Program-made: the position numbers and the translations under genes
Notes under the pieces: model-generated
What the model saw: only the letters and a program-made list of their open reading frames with translations
Databases searched by the model: none
What the model was told of the DNA's origin: nothing
NCBI RefSeq assembly: GCF_009363055.1
Contig: NZ_CP045292.1
Span: forward strand, 2,418,001 to 2,482,000
Length of the DNA: 64,000 bases
Source: Flavobacterium haoranii
Lineage (GTDB): Bacteria > Bacteroidota > Bacteroidia > Flavobacteriales > Flavobacteriaceae
Reading direction: 5' to 3'
In this document: positions 62,901 to 64,000 of the stretch, piece after piece
How the letters are laid out: each line of letters opens with the position of its first letter
Position numbering within the stretch: the first letter of the stretch is position 1

Positions 62901-63393
62901 TACCTGTAATTTGTAAATCTAGATTAGAGTTTACAACAGTGTTTTGATTGTTTCCAATGGTGACTCCACGAGAAATACTTCCTGATGTATTTAAACCATC
63001 GAACGGTTTAAATTTTGATAATTTTTCATTTTTTGTAGTAAATAAAGTTCCGTTTGAATTAGGTACTACTTTACTGTCATCATAAACACTATATTCTTTT
63101 GTTAGAAACTTAGGATAAGTTAGATAATTAATTGATAAAGAATCTTTTGTAATTGAATTTGTATTCAAAATAATAAATCCTTTTTCAAAATTTACTTCGT
63201 AAAAAGTAGAATCAATAGTTTGGTCGTATTGATCTTTAATTTTAAAATGGCTAGGGTTAATACTTTCCTTTTCAATAAAAATAGTGTCGTTTGTTATGGC
63301 AATAATTTTCGATTTTCGAATAGCTTCTTTCTCTTGAGCATACACTCCAGAAAAAAACAACCACATAAATAAAATTGAAATCTTTTTTGCCAT
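59986..63393 (-). CDS. Large predicted outer-membrane beta-barrel protein
   Basis: 1135 residues from MAKKISILFM. Signal peptide to GVYAQ. The N-terminal 150 residues are beta-rich with no recognised domain. A GRGVTIG-like motif near 145 (GSISRGVTIGNNQNTVVNS) opens a long series of alternating amphipathic strands with many Tyr, Phe and Asn (for example QDSNIPLQDGGYSQKLDEF) that runs to the C-terminal HTGNIQLRAFF. The composition and end are those of a large barrel. I know no named function. The ORF could begin at 63417, but the promoter box at 63415-63422 makes M9 the start. Confidence 0.75.
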   Translation of the reverse strand: MAKKISILFMWLFFSGVYAQEKEAIRKSKIIAITNDTIFIEKESINPSHFKIKDQYDQTIDSTFYEVNFEKGFIILNTNSITKDSLSINYLTYPKFLTKEYSVYDDSKVVPNSNGTLFTTKNEKLSKFKPFDGLNTSGSISRGVTIGNNQNTVVNSNLDLQITGKISDKVSLRASIQDSNIPLQDGGYSQKLDEFDQIFIELFSDKWSIRAGDLFLENRESKFLNFNKKVQGLSTHFTLGKENSKTDIYASAALVRGQYARSTFIGQEGNQGPYKLKGNNGELYVLVISGSERVYVNGILLKRGENNDYTIDYNAGEISFTSLFPITSEMRINVEYQYTDRNYTRFVTYGGVQHESEKFKIGTYIYSENDVKNQPLQQNLSEEQVAILQAAGDDQNLMNAPSAYVDSYSENKILYRKTIVGSTEIYEFSTDENETLYNVRFTYIGENLGSYDLVSNNAVGKIYEYVGVSMGDYEPTVPLVAPTKIQIATVLGSYNPSEKTLIDFEIGISNNDKNLYSTLDDNDNKGIAANINANQRLYTGKFLVDGFANFNLIQKDFRTIERLFNIEFNRDWNLNNPLGNQSLLITGTNFNFQKNGVAKYQLEKLDFSENFSGTRHIVQTDLRFNKTTFSTDFSALNSESDYANSKFIRNQSIAKHHFSKNWVGASFRTENNKEELTTTNSLSNLSQKFTEYGAFIGRGDSTKVFVEIGYLNRVNDSIQNNILTRVNSSNSYYLKSQLIKNEKSNLSVFIKYRNLKYEDNTKQNEPSLNSRILYSDSFFSNLLQSTTTYENASGTIAQQEFTYLEVEPGQGIYTWIDYNNNGIQELQEFEIAPFPDQATYVRVFLPNQVFVRTHQNRFSQSLNFNGLVWQNDKGFKKFLSHFYNQFSFIVERKLRRNGDNFDLNPFSNSDEIIGLNNSFRNSLFFNRGKQLHSVTYTFINNQLKSLLNYGLQDNKQFSHQLNYQHLVAKTWLFQTTLLNGNNKSNIENTSTNPSSTFNRNFDIDSYSVQPKISYIFSKNASWDIFYELKNQSNLINNKESLEQNKFGTSFNFNTEKGFTLTGSYSFYNNNFKGNQLAPVAFQMLQGLQSGKNSVWQFLLQKNITQYLDVNINYQGRKSETSKMIHTGNIQLRAFF

Positions 63394-63414
63394 TATACTA
63401 TAACTCTCGAAAAC

Positions 63415-63422
63415 CAAAAGTA
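63415..63422 (-). promoter_or_regulatory. Promoter -7 box (TACTTTTG) of the large barrel protein
   Basis: Exact TAnnTTTG on the minus strand, 21 bases before the ATG at 63393. It overlaps an in-frame upstream ATG at 63417. Confidence 0.5.
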
Positions 63423-63439
63423 GTATTTATTAATGGAAA

Positions 63440-63470
63440 AAATAAACCCCGCAATTTGCGGGGTTTATTT
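63440..63470. terminator. Bidirectional-looking terminator
   Basis: Palindrome AATAAACCCCGCAA/TTGCGGGGTTTATT with A and T flanks. It ends the T9SS type A gene entering from the right. Confidence 0.9.
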
Positions 63471-63472
63471 TA

Positions 63473-64000
63473 TTATTTTTTGATAATAATTTTTTCTAGT
63501 GAATAATTTGAATTTTTTAGTTTTAACAAATAAGTACCACTTGCAAAACCACTCAAATCTAAATTATAGGTGTCTAAATTATTTAGTTTAGAATTATAAA
63601 CCTCTTGACCTAATAAATTATATACTTCAATTGTCGCATTTTCTAAACTAGTAGTAAAACTAAGTGTGAAAACACCATTCGATGGATTAGGGGCTATTGT
63701 AATGTTGTTTGTAGTAAAACTTTCATTACTCATAGCGCAATTATCTGTAACAATTACATTGGTTAACCCGCAACTGTTGTACAAATAATCTTCCATAGCG
63801 GTTTGCTCAAAACTATCGACGCATACATACGTTAAATTAGGAGTGTTATCCCAGCAACTGTTATAAATAGTATTAGACGCCACATGCGGATACCCATTAT
63901 TTATTTTTACAGTTACCATATTGATATTGTCATTACAAGCTAATCTTCTAAAAACAGGGTTGTTAGAAAAATCTAACTCGGTTACATCTAAATAACTACA
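63473..64000 (-). CDS. T9SS type A leucine-rich-repeat protein, 5' part missing at window edge
   Basis: The frame is open to base 64000, so the gene continues to the right; about 175 residues are visible. LRR-like units of the BspA type (DVTELDFSNNPVFRRL) lead to a short Cys-rich region (NSCWDNTPNLTYVCVD, NSCGLTNVIVTDNC) and a C-terminal T9SS type A sorting domain from about the last 80 residues (APNPSNGVFTLSF, VYNLLGQEVYNS, GTYLLKL). An internal ATG at 63919 is not the start. Likely a secreted cell-surface adhesin or receptor. Confidence 0.9.
   Translation of the reverse strand, partial: CSYLDVTELDFSNNPVFRRLACNDNINMVTVKINNGYPHVASNTIYNSCWDNTPNLTYVCVDSFEQTAMEDYLYNSCGLTNVIVTDNCAMSNESFTTNNITIAPNPSNGVFTLSFTTSLENATIEVYNLLGQEVYNSKLNNLDTYNLDLSGFASGTYLLKLKNSNYSLEKIIIKK

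Overview
The window is a 64 kb stretch of a low-GC Bacteroidota chromosome, almost certainly a Flavobacterium or a close relative in the Flavobacteriaceae. Pointers are the MurF-alanine racemase fusion, type IX secretion (T9SS) sorting domains and a PorP/SprF protein, TonB receptors, the absence of Shine-Dalgarno sequences, and promoters of the Bacteroidota TTG-N17-19-TAnnTTTG type. No rRNA, phage, insertion sequence or CRISPR array was found. There are two tRNA genes: Leu-CAA, and one with anticodon CAU.

Layout. 1-12.4 kb is housekeeping: metG (cut by the left edge), pth, rplY, prs, tRNA-Leu, an FtsX-type permease, rbfA, methylmalonyl-CoA epimerase, tRNA-CAU, a short membrane-anchored protein, ribE, pdxA, then yceD-rpmF-fabH-accB-accC for ribosome and fatty-acid supply. 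12.4-13.6 kb is a scrap zone with several inverted or dispersed repeats, a small membrane ORF broken by TGA, and a small HExxH protein. 13.6-22.1 kb carries an S9 peptidase, a run of co-directional genes (DAACS symporter, DedA, FAD oxidoreductase, mtgA, SDR) and small hypotheticals. 22.2-30.5 kb holds two metal-uptake-like loci on the minus strand around a prolyl oligopeptidase. The first has an OprC/NosA-like copper receptor with a Met/His-rich lipoprotein and a Cys-rich small protein. The second has a His-rich TonB receptor with a His/Cys small protein. 30.5-43.5 kb returns to housekeeping (asd, mscL, murF-alr, tdk, rsmI, osmC-like, adenine deaminase, recJ, an MFS transporter, lpxH) with a toxin-antitoxin pair between tdk and murF-alr. 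43.6-64 kb is surface biology: a 2560-residue T9SS type B adhesin followed by PorP/SprF and an OmpA protein, queD, a 2OG oxygenase, a second type B protein leading an operon with an enoyl-CoA hydratase, a large predicted outer-membrane protein, and a truncated T9SS type A leucine-rich-repeat protein.

Four genes (symporter, OprC-like receptor, adenine deaminase, lpxH) contain five reading-frame breaks, each explained by loss of one base from a homopolymer. Two more ORFs carry a single in-frame stop. Five clustered homopolymer losses look more like sequencing or assembly error than real decay, so these genes may be intact in the organism.

The most interesting material is the pair of parallel metal loci with a shared candidate operator, the giant adhesin with its GNRA-capped intercistronic hairpin, the set of genes whose promoter box sits directly on the start codon (candidate leaderless mRNAs), and the repeat scrap zone.
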